Of a stretch of 64,000 nucleotides of DNA, positions 27,116-37,483 are shown piece after piece. Source of the stretch: CAVVSD01 sp963750895 (lineage in GTDB: Bacteria > Actinomycetota > Thermoleophilia > Solirubrobacterales > Solirubrobacteraceae); contig CAVVSD010000006.1 in assembly GCA_963750895.1 (NCBI GenBank), forward strand, positions 1,579,781 to 1,643,780, read 5' to 3'. Made by a program: the position numbers and the translations under genes. Each line of letters begins with the position of its first letter. Position 1 is the stretch's first letter. Below the pieces are notes generated by a model. The model saw nothing but the letters and a program-made list of their open reading frames with translations. It ran no database searches and was not told where the DNA came from.

Positions 27116-28090
27116 GACCTTCGGCATGATCTCCTCCTTGAGACGCTTGAGGTCGTCCAGCGTCTTGGCGACCGGCACGTCCGCGAACGGCGGCCACAGG
27201 AGCGGCATCGTCAGCCCCGCCTCCTTGTAGCGCTTGAGCGTGTCGGTGATCTGCGCCGCGGTTCCCGCGAGCAGGTTGGTGGCCTTGCCCGCCGGCGTCT
27301 GGTCCATCTCCTCGTCGGTGATGACGAACCAGATCATGCTGGAGATCTCGATGTCGTCGATCGACCGCCCCAGCTCCTCGAGCTCGCGCGCGATGGCGCC
27401 CCGCCACTGCTGCAGCGCGTCGGGCGTGTCCTGGATGCCGATCCAGCCCGCCAGGTTGTACTTCGCGACCCGATTGGCGGAGCGCTTCGGGTCCTTGAGC
27501 CCGCTGAAGTAGATCGGCGGGTGGGGCTTCTGGATGGGCTTCGCGCCGAACCCGCAGCGGTCGAAGTCGGCGAACTCGCCGTGGTACTCGAACAGGTCGT
27601 TCGTCCAGATGCCCTGCATGATCTCGATCGTCTCGCGCACGTGCTTGTGCCGCTTGGGGAAGATGTGCGCGGCGCTCGCGGCCGCGAACTCCTCGGGCAT
27701 CCAGCCGGCCCCGACGCCCACGTTGAGCCGGCCGTTCGACAGGTGGTCGACCGTGGCGAGCTCCGCGGCCAGCACACCCGGCGCGCGGTACGGCGTGTCG
27801 GTGATGCTCATGCCGATCCGCACCTTCTGCGTCTTCGCGGCGAGCCAGGGGATCAGCGGCCAGCCCTGGTACCACTCGCCGCGGGAGGACACCGGCAACT
27901 GCGTGGGGAACTCGTCCATCATGCCGAACGAGTACTGGAGCTCCCCCCGATCGGAGGCCTCCGGGACGACGATCCGGTCGAGCGTCCAGACGGAGTCGAA
28001 GTCGAGCTCCTCGGCGAGCGCGGTGAGATCCTCGAGCTCCTTGACGGTCACCTTGTCACGGAAGTTCGGCAGGTAGAGAGCGAGCTTCAT
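27104..28090 (-). CDS. LLM-class F420-dependent oxidoreductase
   Basis: 328 residues, complete. The N-terminal MKLALYLPNFRDKVTVKE, AEELDFDSVWTLDRIV, VRIGMSITDTPYRAPGVLA, HLSNGRLNVGVGAGWMPEEF and the late GTAAQITDTLKRYKEAGL are the family pattern. NVGVGAGW is the cofactor phosphate-binding loop. Such enzymes use F420 (or FMN) to reduce or oxidise varied substrates. It lies 62 bases downstream of the acyl-CoA ligase gene on the same strand, probably in one operon, and converges with the other LLM gene. F420 rather than FMN is inferred from the actinobacterial context and the PPOX neighbour. Confidence 0.88.
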   Translation of the reverse strand: MKLALYLPNFRDKVTVKELEDLTALAEELDFDSVWTLDRIVVPEASDRGELQYSFGMMDEFPTQLPVSSRGEWYQGWPLIPWLAAKTQKVRIGMSITDTPYRAPGVLAAELATVDHLSNGRLNVGVGAGWMPEEFAAASAAHIFPKRHKHVRETIEIMQGIWTNDLFEYHGEFADFDRCGFGAKPIQKPHPPIYFSGLKDPKRSANRVAKYNLAGWIGIQDTPDALQQWRGAIARELEELGRSIDDIEISSMIWFVITDEEMDQTPAGKATNLLAGTAAQITDTLKRYKEAGLTMPLLWPPFADVPVAKTLDDLKRLKEEIMPKVEAA

Positions 28091-28152
28091 GTGAACCGGC
28101 CTCCTCGACGTGCGTCAGCGCGCGAGCCGCGAGCGGAAGCTACCGCTTCGAC

Positions 28153-29676
28153 TCAGAGCAGGTCGTGCAGCTCCCGCTTGACCACCTTGCCGTAGTTGTT
28201 GGTCGGCAGGGCGTCGACGAAGCGGTAGTCGCGAGGCCGCTTGTACCGGGCGATGCGGTCGAGGCACGTCCGGTCGAGCTCGTCGACCGGGGGTGGCGCG
28301 GCACCGTCGGCGGGCACCACGAAGGCCACCACCGTCTCGCCCCACTCCGGGTCGGGCCGTCCGACCACGGCCACGGACCGGACGCCGGCGTGGTTGAGCA
28401 GCGCCTCCTCGACCTCCCGCGGGTAGATGTTCATGCCCCCGCTGATGATCAGGTCCTTGGACCGGTCGCGCAGTGTGAGGTATCCGTCGGCGTCGAAGCT
28501 GCCGAGGTCGCCGGTGTGCAGCCAGCCTCCCCGGAGCGTCTCGGCGGTGGCATCGGGCTGGTTCCAGTAGCCGGCCATCACCACGTCGCCCCGGACCACC
28601 ACTTCGCCGATCTCGCCGGCGGGGAGGTCGCGGTCGTCGTCGTCGACGACGCGGACCTCGACGTCGGTGCGGGCGAGGCCGACGCTCTGCATGCGGTCGC
28701 GCCAGCGGGGATGGTCGCGGTCGGCGTGGTCCGCTTTCGACAGGGCGGTGATCGTCATCGGCGTCTCGCCCTGCCCGTAGATCTGGGCCAGGCGGGGACC
28801 GAAGCGGGCGAGGGCGTCCTCCAGATCGGCCAGGTACATCGGTGCGCCGCCGTAGATGATCGTCTTCAGGTGGGACAGGTCGGCGGCAGCCATGGCCGGG
28901 TCGCCGGCCAGCCGCTTCACCATGGTGGGAGCGGCGAAGAACGACATCCCCGGCCAGCGCCGCAGGAGGGCGGCGATCTCGTCGCCGTCGACGCCGCCGG
29001 ACTGCGGGAGGACGCTGACCGCCCCTCGGGCGACATGGGGCAGCCCGTACAGCCCAGCGCCGTGCGACAGCGGCGCGGCGTGGAGGATGCAGTCCTGCGG
29101 CATCACCGAGTCGATGTCGGCGTAGTAGCTGAGGGTCATCAGGAGCAGGTTGCGGTTCGTGAGGGTGGCTCCCTTGGGCCGTCCGGTCGTGCCGCTCGTG
29201 TAGAACAGCCAGGCCGGGTCATCCTGCTGCCGGTCGACGAGCGGCGCCGGCGACGACGCCGTGATCCGCTCCCACCGCTCACCGGGCGCCACCACCGCCG
29301 CCTGCAGCGACGTGACGGTGCCGACCAGAGGCTCGACGTCGTCGGCGTGGTCGGGGTCGGCCACGACGACGGCCGTCTCGCTGTCCTCGAGGATGTAGGC
29401 GATCTCGTCGCGGTGCAGGCGAGCGTTGACCGGCACGGCCACGAGACCGGCGTGCCAGATGGCGAACAGCGCCTCGAGGTACTCGGGCCGGTTGCGCATC
29501 ACGATGGCGACCCGGTCACCGGGCGAAAGGCCGAAGTCGTCACGCAGGCCGGCGGCCGCGGCGGCGGTCCGGGCGGCGAACGTCGCCCAGCTCGCGTGGA
29601 CGCGCTCGCCGTCGGCGAGCGCCGGGTCGTCGGGCCGCAGGCGGCCGTGGCGCGCCACCCAGACGGCCGGGTTCAT
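28153..29676 (-). CDS. Acyl-CoA ligase (AMP-binding, fatty acid/aryl-CoA synthetase type)
   Basis: 507 residues from ATG 29676 (MNPAVWVARHGRL). Adenylate-forming motifs are complete: FYTSGTTGRPKGATL (P loop), YGQGETPM, the TGD of GGWLHTGDLGSFD, DRSKDLIISGGMNIYPREVEE hinge region and the C-terminal catalytic lysine in NNYGKVVKREL. These enzymes make acyl-AMP then acyl-CoA. The first LLM gene follows on the same strand. A longer in-frame extension upstream of 29676 is not supported. It is divergent from the PPOX-class gene, 43 bases apart. Carboxylic acid substrate unknown. Confidence 0.9.
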   Translation of the reverse strand: MNPAVWVARHGRLRPDDPALADGERVHASWATFAARTAAAAAGLRDDFGLSPGDRVAIVMRNRPEYLEALFAIWHAGLVAVPVNARLHRDEIAYILEDSETAVVVADPDHADDVEPLVGTVTSLQAAVVAPGERWERITASSPAPLVDRQQDDPAWLFYTSGTTGRPKGATLTNRNLLLMTLSYYADIDSVMPQDCILHAAPLSHGAGLYGLPHVARGAVSVLPQSGGVDGDEIAALLRRWPGMSFFAAPTMVKRLAGDPAMAAADLSHLKTIIYGGAPMYLADLEDALARFGPRLAQIYGQGETPMTITALSKADHADRDHPRWRDRMQSVGLARTDVEVRVVDDDDRDLPAGEIGEVVVRGDVVMAGYWNQPDATAETLRGGWLHTGDLGSFDADGYLTLRDRSKDLIISGGMNIYPREVEEALLNHAGVRSVAVVGRPDPEWGETVVAFVVPADGAAPPPVDELDRTCLDRIARYKRPRDYRFVDALPTNNYGKVVKRELHDLL

Positions 29677-29719
29677 GGCGCCAGCGTAGACGATTTCGGC
29701 CGCCGTACCATCACACGCG

Positions 29720-30151
29720 ATGAGGCTCGCCGAGGACGAGGCGCGGGCCCGGCTGGCGGCGCACGACCACGGGATCCTGTGCACGGTGCACGCCGAGCGG
29801 GGCGTCGACGCCGTGCCCGTCGTCTACGCGGTGGACGACGATGGCTATGTGGGCGTGCCCGTCGACCGGGTGAAGCCGAAGGCGTCGTCGCGGCTGCAGC
29901 GAGAGCGGAACCTCGAGACGGATCCGCGTGGCACGCTGCTCGTCGAGCACTGGGACCGCGATGACTGGTCACAGCTGTGGTGGGTGCGGGCCGAGCTGCG
30001 CTTCCAGGGCGACGCCGCCGGCCGGGCGGCAGCGCTCGCCGCCCGACTGGCCGAGCGCTACCCGCAGTACCGCGACCAGCCCTTCGACCGGGTGCTGGTG
30101 CTGCGCATCGTCGGCGTCACCGGCTGGGCCGCCGCCGAGACGAAGGCGTAG
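29720..30151 (+). CDS. PPOX-class F420-dependent oxidoreductase
   Basis: 143 residues from ATG 29720. It shows the split-barrel flavin-reductase pattern: ARLAAHDHGILCTVHAERGV, AVPVVYAVDDDGYVGVPVD, NLETDPRGTLLVEHWD and LWWVRAELRFQ. This matches the actinobacterial PPOX-class family (TIGR03668-like) that binds F420 or flavin. A probable F420-using partner in a gene neighbourhood that also has two luciferase-like genes. It begins a rightward cluster with the SDR and a second acyl-CoA ligase. Reaction unknown; members reduce small electrophiles or biliverdin-like compounds. Confidence 0.85.
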   Translation: MRLAEDEARARLAAHDHGILCTVHAERGVDAVPVVYAVDDDGYVGVPVDRVKPKASSRLQRERNLETDPRGTLLVEHWDRDDWSQLWWVRAELRFQGDAAGRAAALAARLAERYPQYRDQPFDRVLVLRIVGVTGWAAAETKA

Positions 30152-30185
30152 GGTCCGCCGCGTCCAGCCGACAGAGGAGGAATGG

Positions 30186-30974
30186 ATGGCTCAGGACGTG
30201 CTCGCGGGGCGACACGCCCTCGTCACCGGAGGTGCTCGCGGCTTGGGAGCCGGGATGGCGCAGGCGCTCGCCGCGGCCGGTGCGGCGGTGATGATCGGCG
30301 ACGTGCTGGACGACCTCGCGGCGGAGACCGCGAGCGGGTTCGGCGGCCAGGCCACGCACCTCGACGTCAGCGACGAGGCGTCGTGGGAAGCCGCCGTCGC
30401 GGCGACGGTCGAGCAGCTCGGCGGGCTCGACATCCTCGTCAACAACGCCGGCATCGAGCTCTCGGGCCTGATCGTCGACGCCGAGGCCGCCGACCTCCGC
30501 CGGATGCTCGACGTCAACGTGCTCGGCACGGCGCTCGGGATCAAGCACGGGCTGCGCGCGATGCGCCCGGGCGGCGCGGCCGGCAACGGCGGCGCCATCG
30601 TCAACATCGCGTCGGTCGCGGCGACGATCGCGTTCCCCGGGATCGCGGGCTACTCCGCCACCAAGTCGGCGGTCGACCGGCTCACCCGCGTCGCCGCGTT
30701 CGAGGCCGGCAAGCTCGGCTTCGGCGTGCGCGTGAACTGCGTCTACCCGGGGCTCGTGCCGACGGAGATGGGCCAGAAGCTCGCCGTCGACATGGCCGAG
30801 CTCGGCCTGTTCGCGAGCCCGGAGGCCGCGGTCGGCGCCGTGATCGAGCAGACCCCGACCGGCCGGATGGGCGAGGTGTCGGACATGGCCGACGCGGTCG
30901 TGTTCCTCGCCTCCGACCAGGCGCGCTTCATCACGGGCGCCGGGCTGCCCGTCGACGGTGGGATGGGAATGTGA
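30186..30974 (+). CDS. SDR-family short-chain dehydrogenase/reductase
   Basis: 262 residues, classical SDR. Cofactor motif TGGARGLGAG near residue 15, DVSDEASW, NNAGIE near 85, catalytic Ser in NIASVAA, YSATK (Tyr-x-x-x-Lys) near residue 157, and the end GAGLPVDGGMGM. An Asp after the second strand (MIGDVLDDL) suggests NAD(H) rather than NADP(H). GAGGAGG at 30174-30180 fixes ATG 30186 as the start and excludes the earlier overlapping ATG 30182, which is in another frame. Between the PPOX gene and an acyl-CoA ligase; a hydroxyacyl or alcohol dehydrogenase role fits that context. Confidence 0.92.
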   Translation: MAQDVLAGRHALVTGGARGLGAGMAQALAAAGAAVMIGDVLDDLAAETASGFGGQATHLDVSDEASWEAAVAATVEQLGGLDILVNNAGIELSGLIVDAEAADLRRMLDVNVLGTALGIKHGLRAMRPGGAAGNGGAIVNIASVAATIAFPGIAGYSATKSAVDRLTRVAAFEAGKLGFGVRVNCVYPGLVPTEMGQKLAVDMAELGLFASPEAAVGAVIEQTPTGRMGEVSDMADAVVFLASDQARFITGAGLPVDGGMGM

Positions 30975-30987
30975 AGCCGCCAGACTG

Positions 30988-32499
30988 ATGGGCTCGCTCA
31001 CCGACTACCTCGACAAGGGCGCGTCGCTCGGCCGCGACGCGCCCTGCCTGGTCGAGGGCGACCGCACGCTGTCCTACGGCGACGTACAGGACCTCAGCCA
31101 CCGCGTCGCCGGCGCGCTCGCCCGCGACGGCATCGAGCCCGGCGCCAAGGTCGGAATCCTCAGCTCGAACAACGCCGTCGCGTTCGCGTGCGTGTTCGGC
31201 ATCGCCCGCCGCGGCGCGGTGTGGTGCCCGATCAACCCGCGGAACGAGATGGCCGAGAACCGCGCGCTGCTCGAGCTCTTCGACTGCGAGTGCCTGATCT
31301 ACCACGCGGCCTACGCGCCGATGGCCGAGCAGCTCGACGTGCGGATCAAGGTCTGCCTCGACGAGCTCGACGACTGGCTCGATGACGTCCCCCCGGCCCA
31401 CCCTGCGGCCGAGCTCGAGGACGACCTGGCGATGCTCGTCGGCACCGGCGGCACGACCGGGCTGCCGAAGGGCGTGATGCTCACCAGCCGCAACCTCGAG
31501 ACGATGACCGCGCTGACGCTGATGGGGTATCCGTTCAGCGGCCGCCCCGCGTATCTCGCGCTCGCCCCGCTCACCCACGCCGCGGGCGTGTTGTGCTTCC
31601 CGGTGATGACGCGAGGCGGGCGCATCGTCGTGATGCCCCGGCCCGATGTCGGCGAGTTCATCGCCCTGATCGAGCGCGAGCGCATCACGCACACGTTCCT
31701 GCCGCCGACGCTGATCTACATGCTGCTCGGCCACGAGGCGATCGGCACCACCGACCTCTCGTCACTGCAGTGCTTCTGGTACGGCGCGGCGCCGATGTCC
31801 ACCGCGCGGCTCGAAGAGGCCCTGCGCGTGATCGGCCCGATGGCCCAGCTGTTCGGGCAGACCGAGGCGCCGATGATGGTCTCGATGCTGCCGCCCGCGG
31901 AGCACTACAACGCAGACGGGACGGTGGCGACGGAGCGCCTCGCCTCGGCCGGCCGGCCCGCGCCGCTGGTCACCGTCGGGATCATGGACCCGGACACCGG
32001 CCGGCTGCTCCCGACCGGCGAGCGCGGCGAGATCGTCGTGCGCGGCTCGCTCGTGATGGCCGGCTACTACAAGAACCCCGAGGCGACCGAGGCAGCGTCC
32101 AAGCACGGCTGGCACCACACGGGCGACGTCGGCTACCTCGACGAGGACGGCTACCTGTTCATCGTCGATCGCCTCAAGGACATGATCATCACGGGCGGCT
32201 TCAACGTCTACTCGGCCGAGGTCGAGCAGGCACTGATGCAGCACCCGGCAGTGCGCGACTGCGCGGTCGTCGGGCTGCCGGACGACAAGTGGGGCGAGCG
32301 GGTCACCGCGGTGATCGAGCCGAGCGCCGAGGTCCAGCCCGACGAACTGGTCGCGTTCGTGAAGGCGCGGATCGGGTCCGTGAAGGCGCCCAAGCAGGTG
32401 GAGCTCTGGCAGGAGCTTCCGCGCTCGCGCGTCGGCAAGGTGCTCAAGGCGGACGTCCGGACACAGTTGTTGCACGATCAAGGTCGGCGCAGGCCCTGA
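30988..32499 (+). CDS. Acyl-CoA ligase (AMP-binding), second copy
   Basis: 503 residues from ATG 30988 (MGSLTDYLDKGASLG), 13 bases after the SDR stop. Core motifs are MLVGTGGTTGLPKGVML, LFGQTEAPMM, HHTGDVGYLDEDGYL, DRLKDMIITGGFNVYSAEVE and the C-terminal SRVGKVLKADV catalytic lysine. The TGGTTG variant of the P loop (usual TSGTTG) is seen in some medium-chain or cyclohexyl-type ligases. It forms an operon with the SDR and the PPOX gene. It is a distant paralogue of the ligase at 28153, so the region probably activates more than one acid. Confidence 0.9.
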   Translation: MGSLTDYLDKGASLGRDAPCLVEGDRTLSYGDVQDLSHRVAGALARDGIEPGAKVGILSSNNAVAFACVFGIARRGAVWCPINPRNEMAENRALLELFDCECLIYHAAYAPMAEQLDVRIKVCLDELDDWLDDVPPAHPAAELEDDLAMLVGTGGTTGLPKGVMLTSRNLETMTALTLMGYPFSGRPAYLALAPLTHAAGVLCFPVMTRGGRIVVMPRPDVGEFIALIERERITHTFLPPTLIYMLLGHEAIGTTDLSSLQCFWYGAAPMSTARLEEALRVIGPMAQLFGQTEAPMMVSMLPPAEHYNADGTVATERLASAGRPAPLVTVGIMDPDTGRLLPTGERGEIVVRGSLVMAGYYKNPEATEAASKHGWHHTGDVGYLDEDGYLFIVDRLKDMIITGGFNVYSAEVEQALMQHPAVRDCAVVGLPDDKWGERVTAVIEPSAEVQPDELVAFVKARIGSVKAPKQVELWQELPRSRVGKVLKADVRTQLLHDQGRRRP

Positions 32500-32542
32500 G
32501 CGCGACTTCCTGCGCGAAGAGGCGTGCCGGCGACGCCCGCGA

Positions 32543-35500
32543 TCAGGCTCCCGCGCAGACCGGGCGGTACTCGCGGTCCGGCAGCGCCGCCTCCCATTCG
32601 CGCCGCGTGATCGGGCGACCGGCGACGTCGCACGCCCGGCGCTTCCACGCTTCCTCCTGGACGTCCAGGCGAACGCCGCGCTGGAACTCGCCGGTGACGA
32701 ACAGGTGCGTCCCGGCCGGGTTGAACTCGGCCGCCAGGTAGGCGCCCTGCTCGACCGTCACCGGCGGGCCGATGGCCTTGCGGCTCGTGACGTCCCACAG
32801 CTGGATCGTGCCGTCGGCCGCGGCGGTCGCCAGGGTGCGGCCGTCGGGGGTGAACGCGAGGCTCTGGACCCGGCCGGTGTGCGCGTCGAGCCGCGCGCCG
32901 GAGGGTCGCCAGGTCTCGGTCGACCACAGGTGGGCGCGGCCGCCGTAGTCGCCGGTCGCGAGGAGGGAGCCGTCCGGCGAGAACGCCACCGCGCGCGCGT
33001 AGTCCCCGGTCCGCAGGTGGGCGACGCGCTCGCCGCTCCGCACGTCGAAGACGAGCGTGTCGCGGTCGATCGCGGCGGCCGCGATCAGCCGCCCGTCCGG
33101 GCTGAAGGCGATCGACGGCGGAGGCGAACGACCCCGACCGGAACGACGTGGGCGCGCGCCGCTTGACGCTCCAGATCTGCAGCCCGTTGGCGGGCAGGGC
33201 GTCGTTGGGTCCCGTCGCCGACCTCCCCGGCCGCCACCAGCTCCCCGTCAGGCGAGAAGGCGACCGCCTGCGACGTGGTGGTCAGCCCGCGCAGGTCCGC
33301 GATGCGTCGCTGCGACGCGCGATCGAAGAGCGCCACCTCCCCGTCCTCGCCCGAGACCGCGACCGTGCGGCCGTCGGGGCTGAAGTCGACTCCGAGCGCG
33401 AGGCCGTCGAGCGCGCGGAGGCTTCCCACGGCCCGCAGCGTGCGCGGCATCGACGAACTGGACGCTGCCGTCGACCTGCGTCTGCGCGAACGTCCGGCCC
33501 GTCCGGATCGAACGCGAGACCGCGGGGGAATCGGTCGAAGTCGGCGACGATCGGCTCGCCGGCGGAGAACGGGGTGTCGAGGCGCCGCGTGCCCGAGACG
33601 TCCCACACGAGCGCGCGACCGTCGCTCGCCGCGCTGTACACCGTCCGGCCGTCGGGCCCGACGGCCAGGCCGTAGGTGTCGTTGCGGTCGTGACCCGAGA
33701 GCGTCTCCCGAAGCCCGCCGTCGGCATCCCACAGGTTGACCTTCCCATCGCTGCCGGTGGTTACGACCGTGCGCCCGTCCTGTGCGAAGGCCGCGCGGAG
33801 GATCCCGCCCTCGTGGGTGCCCTCGAGCGGTCGCGCGCGTCCGGAGCGAAGGTCGAGCAGCCGGACCTCGCCCTCGCTGCTGCCGAGCGCGACGGTGCGG
33901 CCGTCAGCGCTGACGCCTGCTGCCGAGCCGCCTCCCTCGTGGCGGCTGACGAGCCGCAGCCGCACGGGGTCGATCACGTAGGTCTCGTCGTCGGGCTCGC
34001 TCGCCCCCACGAGCCGCCGGCCGTCTTCGGTCGCCGTGAGGCCGTCGACGAAGGCCCCGAGCGCCAGCGGCCGGCCCAGCACCTTCCCCGTCCGCGGGTC
34101 GTAGCGCCGCACGACCGACGGCTGCTCCGGGGGCAGGGGCGTCTGGATCACGACGAGGTTGCCGTCCGGCGCGAACCTCGGATAGGCGACGACGAGCTCG
34201 GCCTCGCGCTCGGGAGCAGGCAGCTCGACGCGTCGCAGGCGCTTGCGCGTGTTCACGTCGACGATGTCCAGCAGCGCCCCGGGGGGCGTGTCGACCGTCG
34301 CCGCGAGCGTCGCGCCATCGGGCGAGAAGGCGAGGCCCTGGACGAGGTTGTCCGTCTCGTAGGTGCCGCGCGGGCGGCCGCTGCGTGCGTCGAAGATCAT
34401 CACGGTGCCGCGCTCGCTTCCGACCGCAGCGAGGCTGCCGTCCTGGCTGACGGCGACGGAGAACTGCGGCCAGCCGTCCGTGGGCAGCACCTTGAGCACC
34501 GCGGGGCTGCGCATCACGACGGACAGGAGGCTGCTGCGCGTCGCCACCGACTCGTGGAGGTCGATGCCGCCGCGCGCGAGGAGCATCGCCTGATCCAGGC
34601 GCTCGCGCGCGACGCCGTCCGACCCGAGTCGCGCGGCGTCCGCCTCCAGCGCTGCATCGCGCGCCTCACCGCGCTGCGTCACCGCGACGACTCCGGCGAC
34701 GACGGCGACCGCGAGCAGCGCAGCGATCCCGCCGACGAGGATGCGCAGGCGGCGATTCGCCCGGCGCTGGCGCTGCTCGTCGCGCTCCGCGGCCGCGCGG
34801 CTGTGCTCGACGAAGTCGCGCTCCGACGCGTTCAGCTCTGCGCCGTGCGTCCCGGTCCACTCGAGGACCGAGGCGAGCCGGGCTCCCGCGATAGAGCACG
34901 CTCGGCTCGCGGCCGGCGGCCTCCCAGTCGGCGGCGTCATCGGTCAGGTGGCGGTGCAGCCGGCGTCCCTCGACGTCGTCCTCGAGCCAGCCTCGCAGGC
35001 GGGGCCACTCGCGCAGGAGCGCCTCGTGCGCGACCTCCACCTCGTCCTCGCCGACCGTGACGAGCCGGCCGTCGGCCAGCACGCCGAGCACTTCCGAGAC
35101 CTCGTCGCCCTCACCCAGCTCCGCGCGCGCCGCGCGCCGCCGCACGACCTCCGCCCCCTCGCCCTCGGTCACGAGGCGCAGCAGGATGCGCCTCGCCATC
35201 TCGCGCTGCTCCGGTGTGAGCCGCTCATACGCGCGCTCCGCCAGGCGCGCGACCGCGCCCTCGACCCCGCCGACGACCTCGTAGTCGGCGAACCGCAGCA
35301 CGTTGCCGTCGCGGCGCTGCCACAGCTCGAGCAGCGAGGTCGACAGCAGCGGCAGCGCGCCGGGCTCGCCCTCGACGCCGGCGAGCAGCGCGTCGGTGAC
35401 CTCCGGCTCGACCTCGAGCCCGGCGCGGCTCGCCGGCAGCTCGATCGCCCGCCGCAGCTCGTCGCGCCGCATCGGCCCGACGAGGACGTGGTTGGCGGCG

Positions 35501-36834
35501 AGCAGCCGCGCCAACTCGGGGTACGCGGCGCAGCGCCCGTAGAAGTCGGCGCGGATCGCCAGGAGCACGACGGCGCGCCGGCGCGGGTCGCGGGCGGACG
35601 CGACGAGCGCGTCGACGAACGAGGCGCGCTCCTCCTCGTCGCGGCAGGCCGTGAACAGCTCCTCGAACTGGTCGACGGCGAGGACGAGCCGGCCCGACGG
35701 CGCGGCCTCCGCCGTCGCCTCCTCGAGGGCGCGCATCGGATGCGCGCCCGGGCGCAGCAGCGCGATCGCCCAGCGGTCGCTGCCCGGCAGCACGCCGGCG
35801 GCCAGCGACGCGACCAGCCCGGCGCGCAGCACCGACGACTTCCCGCTGCCGGACGCCCCGACGAGCGCGGTGAGCGGCGCGCCCGTCTGCCGCGCGACCA
35901 GCTCGGCGACGAGGCGCTCGCGGCCGAAGAAGAAGTCCGCGTCGTCGACGTCGAACGAGGCGAGGCCCTTGAAGGGGCAGACGAGGACGTCCTTGCCGCC
36001 GTTCGCACTGCCGCGCGCCGCCTGCACGGCGACGATGCCGCCGACCAGCTCGTCCTCCGCCGCGCGCAGCGCCGGCCGCCCGGCGGCGACGCGCTCCGCC
36101 GCCTCGACCACCGCCTCGTCCGCCCGGTGCAGCGACGGGTCCTGCCGCAGGATCTCGTCATGCAGGCGCCGCAGCTCCGGGCCGGGCTCGACGCCGATCT
36201 CCTCGACGAGCGCCGTCCGCGCCTGGCGGTAGGCGTCCAGCGCGTCGGCCTGCCGCCCGGAGCGGTAGAGCGCGAGCATGCGCTGGGCGTGGAGGCGCTC
36301 GCGCAGCGGCTCCTCGCGCACGAGCCCGTCGAGCTCGCCGACGACCTCCCGGTGGCGCCCGGCGGCGAGATCGCGCTCGATCGCGTTCTCGAGCGCCGTC
36401 AGCCGGAGCTCCTCGAGCCGCCGGATCTCCGCCGCCGCGAACGGTTCGCCGGCGACGTCGTGCAGCGGCGGGCCGTGCCAGAGCGCGAGCGCCTCCCGCG
36501 CCTCGCCGAGCTCCACGAGGTGCTCGAACCACTGCGCGTCGACCTGCGCGGCATCGATGTCCAGCTCGTAGCCCTGGCCGCGCGTGACGATCTGCGCCGC
36601 GTTGCCGTTCTCGGCGAACGCCTTGCGCAGCTGGGACACGTGGATCTGGACGAGCTTGTGCGCGGTCGCCGGGGGCTCCTCGCCCCACAGTCCCTCGATG
36701 AGCCTGTCGGCGGGAACGACCGACCGCGCGTGCAGCGCCAGCAGGGCCAGCAGCGCGCGCGGCTTGCCCGAGCCGATGGCGACGGGTCGCCCTTCGACGC
36801 TGGCTTCGACGGGTCCCAGGAGTTGGACGTACAT
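32543..36834 (-). CDS. BTAD-nSTAND-TM-WD40 transcriptional regulator (AfsR-like), frameshifted
   Basis: Giant regulator of about 1,430 residues. Winged-helix DNA-binding domain 1-95 (LLGPVEASVEGRPVAIG, LIEGLWGEEPPATAHKLVQ), bacterial transcriptional activator (BTAD) domain 95-245, then nSTAND ATPase: CPFKGLASFDVDDADFFFGRE, Walker A VGASGSGKSSVLRAG near 326, Walker B VDQFEELF near 387. A frameshift near 34890 leads to a membrane segment (RILVGGIAALLAVAVVAGVV) and WD40 repeats such as SPDGATLAA, DGRTVVTTGSDGKVNLWD and SPDGSLLATGDYGG, with further shifts near 33500 and 33150. The end is CDVAGRPITRREWE and YRPVC. ATG 36834. Compare the kinase gene at 38962. Confidence 0.85.
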
Positions 36835-36998
36835 GAGCCGGCCTTCCGTGGTCCGACCGACCGTACCCCAGGCGAAACCGCAGAAGCAATGGGCTCTACC
36901 GGCGTTCTACCAGCGCTCGACCGCCGCTCAACCGGCGCCGTGGAGGGTTCGTCTCGACCCGGCTGCACAGGGCGGCCGGCCGAGCCGGAAGGACCGTC

Positions 36999-37452
36999 AT
37001 GACCAGCTCCCCCATCACCCGCAGGTACGCCACGCTCTTCGCTCTGAGCGCTCTCGCCGTCGCCGTCGCCGCCCCCAACGCGCCGGCCATTCACCGGGAC
37101 CCTCGACGCCGTCGCAGGACCAGCCCTCGCAGGCCGTGCCTCGCAGGACCTCCGCTCGCCGGACACGCGCGACGCCGCGACCGCGCTACGACCCGAAGCC
37201 GGTCCCGGTCGCGGACCACCCAGGACCTGCCGCTCGCCGGACACGCGCGACGTCGCGATCGGGTACGACCCCGAGCCGGTGGCGGTCGCCGTCCCCGAGC
37301 CGTCGGGCTCCGGCGAGGGCTTCGACTGGGTCTCGGCCGCGATCGGCGCCGCGGCCGTCGGCGGCCTGATCCTCCTGCTCGTCGGCTTCATGAACGGCCG
37401 CGGGGGGCACGGCGTGGGGCGCATCGGCCGGCGTGGCGCGCTGCACACCTGA
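36999..37452 (+). pseudogene. Small exported protein with SPDTRDAA-like repeats, multiply frameshifted
   Basis: From ATG 36999 the head MTSSPITRRYATLFALSAL and AVAVAAPNAP is a signal peptide. Reading across frames gives two repeats of the pattern QDLRSPDTRDAA and QDLRSPDTRDVA, separated by YDPKPVPVADHP and YDPEPVAVAVPEP, then a C-terminal membrane segment DWVSAAIGAAAVGGLILLLVGF and a basic tail to TGA 37450. At least four indels are needed. I recall this repeat type from a Thermoleophilia family of small membrane proteins of unknown function. It sits between two regulators and may be a target or sensor, which is speculative. Confidence 0.6.
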
Positions 37453-37483
37453 GGTTGAACCTGCGACCGCCCGGCGCAGCTCG

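Noticed and set aside
34741..37002. Long plus-strand frame of 753 codons opposite the BTAD-nSTAND gene
   Set aside because: Antisense shadow; the minus strand carries all recognisable domains and motifs.
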